6,168 bases of DNA, taken from contig JAQSXM010000222.1 of assembly GCA_029256645.1 (NCBI GenBank), forward strand, positions 1-6,168, read 5' to 3'. Each line of letters starts with the position of its first letter. The first letter of the stretch is position 1. A model generated the notes under the pieces. The model had not been told where the DNA came from and did no database searches. It worked only from the letters and a program-made list of their open reading frames with translations. Made by a program: the position numbers and the translations under genes. Source of the stretch: Sporomusa sp. (GTDB lineage: Bacteria > Bacillota_C > Negativicutes > Sporomusales > Sporomusaceae). This document shows positions 1 through 5,882 of this stretch, in pieces.

Positions 1-117
1 ACCTTCAGTTAACAATACAGCCTTCCCAGTCCTCGAACCTATGTCGATACCAATGACCGTATCATTGGTAATCGTCCCGGCCAGTTTTTTATCAACAACA
101 TCCACTATTTTTTTCAT
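1..117 (-). CDS. 2-hydroxyacyl-CoA dehydratase activator / BadF-BcrA-type ASKHA ATPase, N-terminal part only
   Basis: Only the first 39 codons lie in the window; the rest is beyond the left edge. The ATG at 117 has a good AAGGAG at 126-131, 8 bases upstream. Residues 22-35 read VIGIDIGSRTGKAV, the phosphate-1 loop of the acetate kinase/Hsc70/actin (ASKHA) fold as found in HgdC, BcrA/BcrD and BadF/BadG. These are oxygen-sensitive Fe-S ATPases that push low-potential electrons into (R)-2-hydroxyacyl-CoA dehydratases, benzoyl-CoA reductases or double-cubane-cluster proteins. Family members are usually around 260 residues; the [4Fe-4S] cysteines come later and cannot be checked here. A 21-residue leader precedes the usual start of the domain. 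The gene is the fifth of the operon, 61 bases after permease B. Which partner it serves is unknown: a dehydratase/DCCP-type protein further left, or the nitrogenase-like pair itself. The family call is fairly secure; other ASKHA subfamilies remain possible. Confidence 0.8.
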   Translation of the reverse strand, partial: MKKIVDVVDKKLAGTITNDTVIGIDIGSRTGKAVLLTEG

Positions 118-178
118 CCTGGTCACTCCTTCGTTTTGCTAACCATTTCCTTGGCTAAGCATCGCATTTGGCGTCTTA

Positions 179-961
179 TCAGGCAGCACCTGTTGTCCCT
201 TTCCAGCGGGTAAGGTACTGCTCCAGCTTAACAATCAGATAGTTTACCGACATCCCCAGCATAATCAATATCATAATACCTGCGTACATTTTTTCGACCT
301 GATATTTATGCTGGGCATCAAAGATCAAGAAACCTAACCCCGCGCTGGCACCGAGCATTTCAGCAGCTACCAGAATAATAATTGAGCGGGTGGCACTAAT
401 CCTGAGCCCGGTAAGAATGGACGGTACGGCAGCCGGTAATATAACGTGAGCAAATAAGCCTAACCGGGACATCGCCATCGACCGTGCTGCTTTGACCAGC
501 AGCGGGTCAACCGTCTTGACACCCTCAATGGTATTAATCAGAATCGGCCAGATGGACCCCCAGAAGATAATGCCGATTTTGGACAGTTCTCCCAGCCCAA
601 AGACCAGGATAAATACCGGATATAGTGCCAATGTTGCTGTATTCCGGCAGATCTGCATCAGCGGATCTACTATTTTTTCCAGGCGCTTAAACCACCCCAT
701 GAAAATTCCCAGCGGAATAGCAATCCCAACAGCGATAAAAAATCCCAACAATGTGCGGTGAAAGCTTGCCAGTGCATGCTTAAACAATTCACCAGATACT
801 ATCAGGCTAAGCAAACTTTGGATAACATCACTAAAGGGAGGTAAGCTACGGGAGTCAATGAGGCCCACTGACGGGAGGATTTCCCATATAGTTATAACTG
901 ACCCGATTGCAATGAATCTTTTTATAAATTTCCAGCCTGTTTGCCAATAGGTATTTAACAT
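179..961 (-). CDS. ABC transporter permease B, SsuC/TauC (nitrate/sulfonate/taurine) family
   Basis: This is a 260-residue inner-membrane permease of a binding-protein-dependent importer. A hydrophobic segment at about residues 13-31 is followed by the conserved LPPFSDVIQSL, then a run of membrane helices from about residue 70. The EAA loop that contacts the ATPase spans residues 157-185 (KAARSM at the start, LPAAVPSILTG at the end). AAEMLGASAGLGFLI (199-213) is typical of the SsuC/TauC group. It aligns without gaps to permease A (3970..4827) over about 219 residues at roughly 60% identity by hand count, so the two are paralogues. The start ATG is preceded by GGTGG, a modest ribosome site. 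The gap to the upstream nitrogenase-like gene is 35 bases. No ATPase or binding protein is visible. Family homology does not fix the substrate: alkanesulfonates, taurine, nitrate, pyrimidine precursors and aromatic acids all use this family. Confidence 0.93.
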   Translation of the reverse strand: MLNTYWQTGWKFIKRFIAIGSVITIWEILPSVGLIDSRSLPPFSDVIQSLLSLIVSGELFKHALASFHRTLLGFFIAVGIAIPLGIFMGWFKRLEKIVDPLMQICRNTATLALYPVFILVFGLGELSKIGIIFWGSIWPILINTIEGVKTVDPLLVKAARSMAMSRLGLFAHVILPAAVPSILTGLRISATRSIIILVAAEMLGASAGLGFLIFDAQHKYQVEKMYAGIMILIMLGMSVNYLIVKLEQYLTRWKGTTGAA

Positions 962-996
962 GATCTCACCACCCTTATATAAAAGGAATATCCTGT

Positions 997-2337
997 CTAT
1001 CTGTTGCTAATTAAGGTACTTAAAATATCAGTAGCCAAACGTAACCCCCCGCGATAACCGGCATACGCCTGATCGGTTACTACCCGGTTGCTTACCGGAT
1101 AGGTTACACTAAGAAATCCGGCTTTAAATTCATGGGCCAGCGGCCGGTCCCAGGTGCTGCCAAGCACAAAAGCAGGACTGATAGGTGAACCGTACTCATC
1201 TGGTTCTTTTGCCAGTTCTTCCTGCAACGAGGTGGCAATCCGGCTGGTATCTGTTTCGAAAATCAGCTTAGGCCGCAGCTCTGCGGGCAAGGAATTAAAC
1301 CGTGCCGTTACCTTAGCCTTACCGGTATCATCCAGGATGTCGGTTACCGCAACAAGGTACGGAATCCAGCCAAAATCGTCGGCAATAAACCGGGTAAGGG
1401 CATAACTGTAATTGGCGTCACCTACAACAATAGCAAAGCGCTGCAAATCAAGATCATTGTACAGCTCCGCGACATGCTCTACATAGGCGTAATACCATTC
1501 GGTTTCCCGTTGTACCACTGCTGCCAGGACGCTTGGCTCTATCGCAATATGCCTGGCAAGCTCTGCTAAAAACGCCTGGGTCGCAGTAGGGCCAATCGGT
1601 AACGGAATATTAACAAACGGTATTCCATGAATTTCTTCAAATGCCTGAGCTGCGCCCAAGCCGTGCACATCAGACAATACAACATTTAAGGCAGCCTGCG
1701 AAGAGGTTTTCAACGATGACAGTTTATCAAACGGGCTGAAAAAGGTGTTCACCTGTAATCCCAAATCTTCCAGTATCCGTTTCAATTCCAGCAGATTGCC
1801 TCGCCAGAATACATCCTGGGTGGGTATAACACCTAACAGGTTAATCTGATTGGCAACCTTAGCAAGCCCCTTTTCCACCACCTGGTCGATCAATGCCGCC
1901 AGAATCAAATCATAGCCACTGGCTGAATTACCTTTAAATCCGCCTGTTTCAGCAACTACCAGCGGCTTTCCCTCAGCCTGGAAGCGTCCGGCGATCGACT
2001 GAACATCATCCCCGATGATATCTGTCATGCAGCCGGTTATCACAGCATACAGATCTGCATCAATAATCGCCAGCGTGCTGTCGATCTGCTCGGCCAAACG
2101 GCTTTCACCACCGAAGATTACCTCTTTTTCCAGGATGTTGGTGCTTGGTGTAGCCCGCCCGTTGCAATAGCTGGTTCCCCAATACCCGCTGCCTGATTTC
2201 GCCGCGCCGTCAGCGGCCGAGGCGCAGCCGGGAGCTGAGTGTACAATCGCGACAGCCCGGTTGATTGCATTGATGGTTACCAGCGCACCGCCTAAAGCAC
2301 ATTGGTAACGCGGTTTTTCAATAAAATTACTGCTCAT
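997..2337 (-). CDS. Nitrogenase component 1-like protein, NifK/NifN-type subunit
   Basis: A 446-residue member of the nitrogenase MoFe/VFe/FeFe and NifEN superfamily, the probable beta-like partner of the gene just upstream. Cys13 (RYQCALGGA), Cys38 (APGCAS) and Cys103 (TGCMTDIIGDD) match the three P-cluster ligands of NifK; the 25-residue distance between the first two equals that of Cys70 and Cys95 in Azotobacter NifK. AETGGFKG (129-136) and the C-terminal GYRGG near 427-431 are further family landmarks. Cys58 is the only other cysteine. The protein lacks the long N-terminal extension of true NifK, making it closer in size to NifN and to nitrogenase-like proteins outside nitrogen fixation. 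Its ATG overlaps the stop of the upstream gene as ATGA, so translation is probably coupled and the subunits made in equal amounts. The stop is TAG at 997-999. Superfamily membership is very likely; the reaction is unknown. Confidence 0.92.
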   Translation of the reverse strand: MSSNFIEKPRYQCALGGALVTINAINRAVAIVHSAPGCASAADGAAKSGSGYWGTSYCNGRATPSTNILEKEVIFGGESRLAEQIDSTLAIIDADLYAVITGCMTDIIGDDVQSIAGRFQAEGKPLVVAETGGFKGNSASGYDLILAALIDQVVEKGLAKVANQINLLGVIPTQDVFWRGNLLELKRILEDLGLQVNTFFSPFDKLSSLKTSSQAALNVVLSDVHGLGAAQAFEEIHGIPFVNIPLPIGPTATQAFLAELARHIAIEPSVLAAVVQRETEWYYAYVEHVAELYNDLDLQRFAIVVGDANYSYALTRFIADDFGWIPYLVAVTDILDDTGKAKVTARFNSLPAELRPKLIFETDTSRIATSLQEELAKEPDEYGSPISPAFVLGSTWDRPLAHEFKAGFLSVTYPVSNRVVTDQAYAGYRGGLRLATDILSTLISNR

Positions 2338-3893
2338 TGTACTGCCACCCCTTTTGCATCCTGGTTTATGAGCAGATTTTGCTCTGAAACCTGAATAGCA
2401 TCCAGAACCTTAATAAAAGTGAATGGGTTTTGCTCATACCAGTCCGGTTTGTATGGATTTTGTGTGTTTTTCGCCAGATTCCTGTTAAAGGAGAAGTTCC
2501 TAAGGACCCTGGCCGCTTTTTTTGCTACTGAATAGAAGCCCTGATAGCCAATATAGCTGTCAAAGATTCTAAATATAGTTACTGTAGGCAGCCCCAGTTT
2601 AGCCGCCCAGATATTATCAGTTACGTGACCGATAAACAAGTCAGGTTTAGTCTTTTGTAAAAGGTTGGTCAGTTCAAATGGCTGAAAATTGGCGATATCG
2701 ACAGCAAAGTTTTTACCGTTTTGCTTCTGCACCAGCTTTTCATAGTAGTCTTTGCCAAAGTGATCATGATGGTAGGAGCGGACCCCAACAACCTCCATGC
2801 CCAGTTCCTGGAACAATGCACCAGTCACCAGGGCCCTGAACTCACCGGCACTTAAGAATACCGACTTGCCATTCAAAGCAGGCTGATATTTGGCTACCGC
2901 CTGCCAAACCTTCTTTTCTTCAGCTGCAATAACTGCTTCGGCTTGCTTTTCCAAGCCAAAATGACCGGCAATATCAAGCAGCCAGGTTCTGGTATTTTCC
3001 AGACCTATCGGCATATCTTTCAGGACATAAGGCACGCCATATTCTTTGTACAGATAATCGATGAAATAATCATCATGGGTGGGACAGACACTGATAGTCA
3101 GATCGGCCTGAGTCATATTGCGAATATCTTCCCGGGTAGCGAAATTGGGGCCAATAGTAACATCAATACCGATCGCATTAAGCAAACGGGTGATTTCGTC
3201 CTCATCAGGCTTACCAACAGAGGCCAGATTGATCACATTGACTAATGGCCGTTGACGCTTGTTTTCCGGGCTCCGCCGCGGTGGCCGTCCTTCCTTATCA
3301 CTTTCGATAAAACCATGGACAATGGCGTGAAATGCCACATCATACCCTGTTGCCCACACCTTGGTTTTAAAGCCCTCGCAATAAGCGGCAAGCACTGGAA
3401 TATCCAGTTTATCTCTCACCCGGTCGATTACACTGGCGACATCATCACCAATAATCGAAGGGGTGCAGGTCTGGAACACCACAATGGATTTAGGTGAATA
3501 GCGTTCATAGGTTTCAAGGATGGCATTCTCCAGCTTTTCCTCGCCGCCATGAACAACGTCGCTTTCTGTTAAGTTAGTCGACACCCAGATCCCGTCCTGG
3601 GCGTTGGCATTGCCTTTTTGTACGTTTCGCAACCGGATGCCGATGACAGTGCTGATACCATTAGCTGCACAGCCGATAGCGCCATGAACAACCACCGCCG
3701 TATCCGGCAAAGTCAGCAGCATACCCATCGTTGGCAGCAACTGACACAACCCTGATTGTGAAAAAGCCCGTTCCTGATTCTTCAGGCACCCTCTATTCTC
3801 GCCTTTCAAGCCGCAGGCTGTACCGCCATAGGCGATGCACGCCTCCAGCCTGCTCTCACGCCCTGGCACCACTTTATCTTCTAATAAACTCAT
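2334..3893 (-). CDS. Nitrogenase component 1-like protein, NifD/NifE-type subunit
   Basis: A 519-residue alpha-like subunit. Cys50, Cys75 (VVHGAIGCAANG) and Cys143 (QTCTPSIIGDD) fit the P-cluster ligands of NifD (Cys62, 88, 154). CEGFK at 172-176 fits the NifD CEGF segment. Cys270 in SVCPTHDDYFIDYLYKEYG lies exactly 16 residues before the YG-(I/V)-P glycine, as does FeMo-co ligand Cys275. In contrast, positions equivalent to NifD Gln191, His195 and His442 read Trp180, Tyr184 and Thr439 in my gapless local alignments. A conserved-looking YHHDHF occurs at 374-379 and GYQGF at 449-453. An extra cysteine set (19, 27, 36) precedes the core, a basic linker lies around 199-216, and about 60 residues follow GYQGF. 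The ribosome site AGGAGGT at 3901-3907 is strong. It probably forms a tetramer with the next gene product. I infer a cluster-bearing reductase, not a dinitrogenase; a NifE-like scaffold is the alternative. Confidence 0.92.
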   Translation of the reverse strand: MSLLEDKVVPGRESRLEACIAYGGTACGLKGENRGCLKNQERAFSQSGLCQLLPTMGMLLTLPDTAVVVHGAIGCAANGISTVIGIRLRNVQKGNANAQDGIWVSTNLTESDVVHGGEEKLENAILETYERYSPKSIVVFQTCTPSIIGDDVASVIDRVRDKLDIPVLAAYCEGFKTKVWATGYDVAFHAIVHGFIESDKEGRPPRRSPENKRQRPLVNVINLASVGKPDEDEITRLLNAIGIDVTIGPNFATREDIRNMTQADLTISVCPTHDDYFIDYLYKEYGVPYVLKDMPIGLENTRTWLLDIAGHFGLEKQAEAVIAAEEKKVWQAVAKYQPALNGKSVFLSAGEFRALVTGALFQELGMEVVGVRSYHHDHFGKDYYEKLVQKQNGKNFAVDIANFQPFELTNLLQKTKPDLFIGHVTDNIWAAKLGLPTVTIFRIFDSYIGYQGFYSVAKKAARVLRNFSFNRNLAKNTQNPYKPDWYEQNPFTFIKVLDAIQVSEQNLLINQDAKGVAVQ

Positions 3894-3969
3894 CCTTTGA
3901 ACCTCCTGTTATGTACAGCGGTGGAGCGTTGTTAACACACCACCCGACTGCGCCGCAAGCTTTCTTTTT

Positions 3970-4827
3970 TCAATCACCAACAAACTTTTCTTTCCAGCCT
4001 GTCAGGCGTTTTTCTAATGCGACAAGCAGATAATTAATGGTGACTCCAAGCAGCGACATGGTAATAATACCGGCATACATTTCCGGTACGGCATACCGTT
4101 CTTCAAAGTAAAAGATCATAAACCCCAGGCCGGCATTGGCGCCAATCATCTCGGCAGCCACCAGCACCAGAATAGAACTGGCCGCACTTAGCCTGACACC
4201 TGTTAATATTGAAGGCAGCGCTGCAGGTGCAATCACCTTATACAGCAATGTCAGCCTTGAGACACCCATAGAACGGGCAGCCTTTATCAATAGTGGGTCA
4301 GTATTTTTTACACCGGAAATGGTATTGAGCAGTGATGGCCAAATGGTACCCCAGATGATGATCGCCATTTTCGAAGCCTCACCTAATCCAAAAAACAGGA
4401 GGAAAACCGGGTACAACGCTAAAACAGAAGAATTCCGGCAGGCTTGCACCAGGGGATCAACCACTTCTTCAAGTTTGCTATACCACCCCATAAAAATCCC
4501 CAGTGGAATAGCGATCCCAATACCAACAAAGAAACCCGTAAATGAGCGGCTGATACTGATTGAAAAATGCCTGAATATTTCTCCGGAAACGACCATTCTA
4601 AATAAGCTTTGTATTACCTCACTAAATGGCGGCAGAAGAAAGGGATCAATTAACTCCAATCGCGGCGCGAGCTCCCATACCAGCAATACAAGAACAATAC
4701 CAAACGTTTTTTCCAGTATGTTTACTACCGGGGCAAACGATAGGTTAGTTAACCATCCGGGTTTAGAGGCAGCCGCCTGCTTATTCTGATAAACCCTGCG
4801 AAAATTATTAATTACGTGTTCAATCAT
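3970..4827 (-). CDS. ABC transporter permease A, SsuC/TauC (nitrate/sulfonate/taurine) family
   Basis: First gene of the operon, 285 residues. A cytoplasmic N-terminal stretch of about 35 residues precedes the first hydrophobic segment (about 41-58), then LLPPFSEVIQSLF and the multi-helix permease domain from about residue 95. The EAA loop is at residues 182-210 (KAARSMG, ending ALPSILTG). AAEMIGANAGLGFMI (224-238) is characteristic of the family. It differs from permease B mainly at the N-terminus, where it is about 25 residues longer. The start is supported by AAGGAGGT at 4837-4844, 9 bases upstream. The next gene follows after 76 bases. Two non-identical permeases with one apparent transcription unit suggest either a heterodimeric transmembrane domain or two importers sharing an ATPase encoded elsewhere. 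Substrate not deducible; the operon partner suggests it feeds the nitrogenase-like enzyme. Confidence 0.93.
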   Translation of the reverse strand: MIEHVINNFRRVYQNKQAAASKPGWLTNLSFAPVVNILEKTFGIVLVLLVWELAPRLELIDPFLLPPFSEVIQSLFRMVVSGEIFRHFSISISRSFTGFFVGIGIAIPLGIFMGWYSKLEEVVDPLVQACRNSSVLALYPVFLLFFGLGEASKMAIIIWGTIWPSLLNTISGVKNTDPLLIKAARSMGVSRLTLLYKVIAPAALPSILTGVRLSAASSILVLVAAEMIGANAGLGFMIFYFEERYAVPEMYAGIITMSLLGVTINYLLVALEKRLTGWKEKFVGD

Positions 4828-4875
4828 CCAACCCGCACCTCCTTAAAATGATTTTAAATTTTTATCAAAAACCGG

Positions 4876-4917
4876 AAAAAACAAAAAGGCCGGAAACGCC
4901 CGCTTTGCGTCTCCAGC
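4876..4917 (-). terminator. Intrinsic terminator inside the operon leader (attenuator)
   Basis: Read leftwards, GCTGGAGACGC (4917-4907) pairs with GCGTTTCCGGC (4899-4889) as an 11-bp stem with two G-U pairs and a 7-nt loop, followed after one base by TTTTTGTTTTTT (4887-4876). It ends 48 bases before the first operon start codon, so it would stop transcription before permease A unless disrupted. Confidence 0.75.
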
Positions 4918-4920
4918 TTA

Positions 4921-4979
4921 TTTACCGGTCAACCCATACAATTTCCCGCTATTCTATTAATACCGTAATTACCGGTAAA
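4921..4979 (-). promoter_or_regulatory. Leader inverted repeat with mutually exclusive pairing
   Basis: TTTACCGGT (4921-4929) and ACCGGTAAA (4971-4979) are perfect 9-base inverted repeats separated by 41 bases, so they form a long-range helix in the leader RNA just before the terminator stem. The upstream arm can instead make a local 5-bp hairpin, TACCG (4961-4965) with CGGTA (4973-4977). Further CCGGT and CCGGC copies flank the terminator. A switch between these pairings could set terminator formation; this is inference. A dyad DNA operator is the alternative reading. Confidence 0.45.
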
Positions 4980-5020
4980 ACAGTTTTGCACACGTCTCTT
5001 AATTTTCCATCTCCTTTCCT

Positions 5021-5064
5021 AAAATTATAAAAGGCCAAGGTTCACCAAAATGAACCTTGGCCTT
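5021..5064 (-). terminator. Strong hairpin with T-rich tail, terminator-like, near the 5' end of the leader
   Basis: AAGGCCAAGGTTCA (5031-5044) and TGAACCTTGGCCTT (5051-5064) form a perfect 14-bp stem with a 6-nt loop. Read leftwards it continues into TTATAATTTT, a T-rich though interrupted tail. No T tract follows on the plus strand, so any termination should act on the operon transcript, about 100 nt after its start. It may instead be a stabilising 5' hairpin. Confidence 0.55.
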
Positions 5065-5132
5065 CAGTTTCTTAACTGATCAGCACAGCATTGTAATAAA
5101 ATCAAATAATTTACTTATCTGTAATGGTAATT

Positions 5133-5161
5133 ATAATATCATATCACACCATCTCTGTCAA
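5133..5161 (-). promoter_or_regulatory. Sigma-A-type promoter of the nitrogenase-like operon
   Basis: On the minus strand a perfect TTGACA (5161-5156) is followed after 17 bases by TATTAT (5138-5133), one mismatch from consensus, with TGA directly before it (extended -10). A second possible -10, TATAAT at 5135-5130, sits at 20-base spacing. Predicted start near 5126. Such a strong core promoter fits control by downstream attenuation better than by activation. Confidence 0.75.
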
Positions 5162-5209
5162 CGGGAAAAGCCTCTATGATTTCCACCTCTCTGTTCCGCC
5201 CTACTATTT

Positions 5210-5238
5210 TTGCTATAAACCGGCAATTATTATAAAAT
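5210..5238 (+). promoter_or_regulatory. Probable promoter of the EVE-domain gene
   Basis: TTGCTA (5210-5215), 17 bases, then TAAAAT (5233-5238). The -35 matches consensus at four of six positions and the -10 at five of six. The predicted start near 5245 leaves a short leader of about 25 nt before the gene. It is divergent from the operon promoter, whose -35 lies about 49 bases away. Confidence 0.5.
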
Positions 5239-5269
5239 AAGACTAAAATAAGCAAAGAGGTGCACATCT

Positions 5270-5680
5270 ATGTCTTTTTGGCTGGCTAAAACAGAACCTG
5301 AGACTTTTAGTTATTTCGACCTTGAACGTCTAAAAAAAGATATGTGGGATGGTGTTCGCAATTTTACTGCCGCTAAACATATAAAAGCCATGCAGCCTGG
5401 CGACCTGATTCTGATTTATCACTCCGGCAAGGAAAAAGCGATTGTTGGCGTAGCCGAGGCCGTCTCCGAACCTTATCCTGACCCCACAGCAGCCGATCCC
5501 CGTTTTTACACCATTGACATTATACCCCGCTATCGCCTGGCTCATCCTGTCACCCTGCGCGAAATCAAAGCCGGTTCCGCCTTTGCCGACTGGGAACTGG
5601 TTCGCCAGTCCCGCCTCTCTGTCATGCCTGTTTCTGAAAGCCATTGGCAGCTTATTATGGAATTGGCCGGTCAGGCCTAA
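5270..5680 (+). CDS. EVE domain-containing protein
   Basis: A 136-residue soluble protein consisting of a single EVE domain, the PUA-like fold related to YTH domains. The family hallmarks are present: WLAKTEPE at 4-11, WDGVRN at 26-31 followed by FTAAKHIKAM, PGDLILIYHSG at 43-53, and VGVAEAV then PYPDP at about 59-72. EVE proteins are thought to bind modified nucleobases in DNA or RNA and occur both free-standing and fused to restriction or defence modules; the human relative is THYN1. No partner nuclease or defence gene is visible here, so a housekeeping nucleic-acid-binding role is as likely as defence. The start has AGAGGTG (5256-5262) at 7-base spacing. It is transcribed away from the nitrogenase-like operon and is probably monocistronic. 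No clean terminator follows. Confidence 0.93.
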   Translation: MSFWLAKTEPETFSYFDLERLKKDMWDGVRNFTAAKHIKAMQPGDLILIYHSGKEKAIVGVAEAVSEPYPDPTAADPRFYTIDIIPRYRLAHPVTLREIKAGSAFADWELVRQSRLSVMPVSESHWQLIMELAGQA

Positions 5681-5698
5681 TCTGTCACTGGTCTAAAT

Positions 5699-5731
5699 TG
5701 CGGCAATAGTTCTGATGTCTTCACTGCCGCA
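5699..5731 (+). other. Short hairpin after the EVE gene
   Basis: TGCGGCA (5699-5705) and TGCCGCA (5725-5731) form a 7-bp stem with a 19-nt loop beginning 18 bases after the stop codon. No T tract follows, so it is a poor intrinsic terminator but could stabilise the 3' end of the message. Confidence 0.3.
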
Positions 5732-5766
5732 GGAATTCGGCAATCAAAGAAGCAAAATATACGTCC

Positions 5767-5845
5767 CCGTCTTAGTAAATCTGTCTAGTTTTCTGTTGAC
5801 AATCCAACATTTCTAAAGTAATCAGAAGTAGAAAACTAAGCGACG
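5767..5845. repeat. Imperfect AT-rich inverted repeat in the gene-free stretch after the EVE gene
   Basis: Outer arms are CCGTCTTAG on the left and CTAAGCGACGG on the right, pairing with a one-base bulge. A competing inner pair is TAGTTTTCT (5786-5794) with AGAAAACTA (5830-5838), a perfect 9-base match. The stretch 5681-6004 holds only this repeat, the hairpin before it and the signals listed after it; I see no gene there. A remnant of a small repeat element is possible, but a second copy would have to be found. Confidence 0.35.
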
Positions 5846-5847
5846 GC

Positions 5848-5882
5848 AATAAAAAATCCGCCTTCATTCATTGAGAAGGCGG
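5848..5882 (-). terminator. Intrinsic terminator for a leftward transcript with no visible gene
   Basis: CCGCCTTC (5858-5865) and GAAGGCGG (5875-5882) form a perfect 8-bp stem with a 9-nt loop. Read leftwards it runs into A then TTTTTT (5856-5851), a classic intrinsic terminator. On the plus strand no T run follows. It faces the region opposite the toxin gene, so it may end an antisense or antitoxin RNA. Confidence 0.7.

Larger units (their letters stand above)
4828..5126 (-). promoter_or_regulatory. Long 5' leader RNA of the nitrogenase-like operon, candidate attenuator
   Basis: From the promoter at 5133-5161 the expected transcript start is near 5126, giving an untranslated leader of about 300 nt. 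It contains, in order, a terminator-like hairpin (5031-5064), an inverted repeat with alternative pairing (4921-4979), an intrinsic terminator (4876-4917) and the ribosome site (4837-4844). Placing a complete terminator upstream of the first codon is the usual sign of transcription attenuation by a riboswitch, protein or leader peptide. I found no T-box, SAM, cobalamin, guanidine or complete cyclic-di-GMP consensus. No convincing coding sequence lies in it. The ligand or sensor is unknown. Confidence 0.55.

Noticed and set aside
997..3893. Reading the pair as a genuine N2-fixing NifDK
   Set aside because: The aligned positions of Gln191, His195 and His442 differ, the beta-like subunit is short, and no nifH, nifB or other nif genes are visible. 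A NifEN scaffold role is less easily excluded and is kept as an alternative.
2943..4789. Plus-strand open frames of 80-217 codons lying opposite the operon genes
   Set aside because: They mirror strongly supported genes on the minus strand, have no recognisable domains and lack ribosome sites; they are antisense shadows.
4901..4914. GACGCAAAGC in the leader resembles part of the cyclic-di-GMP-I (GEMM) riboswitch consensus
   Set aside because: The rest of the aptamer, including the second helix and its receptor segment, is absent. The bases are fully used by the terminator stem and loop.
4929..4991. GTG-started 20-codon frame in the leader (minus strand) as a possible leader peptide containing two cysteines
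   Set aside because: The nearest AAGGAG is about 17 bases away, too far for initiation, and there is no run of one regulatory codon.
4999..5010. Three-codon ATG frame (Met-Glu-Asn-stop) directly after AAAGGAG in the leader, minus strand
   Set aside because: The strongest part of the ribosome site touches the ATG, so spacing is too short. It could still be a minimal regulatory frame, but nothing else supports it.
5121..5145. AT-rich partial dyad over the operon -10 as a Fur/Zur-type operator
   Set aside because: Only the central ATTATAAT is palindromic; the flanks do not mirror, so an operator call is not supported.
5796..5824. Perfect TTGACA at 5796-5801 as a promoter for the toxin
   Set aside because: At 16-18 base spacing no acceptable -10 is present (TAATCA at 17), and the site lies about 200 bases from the gene with no clear signal between.
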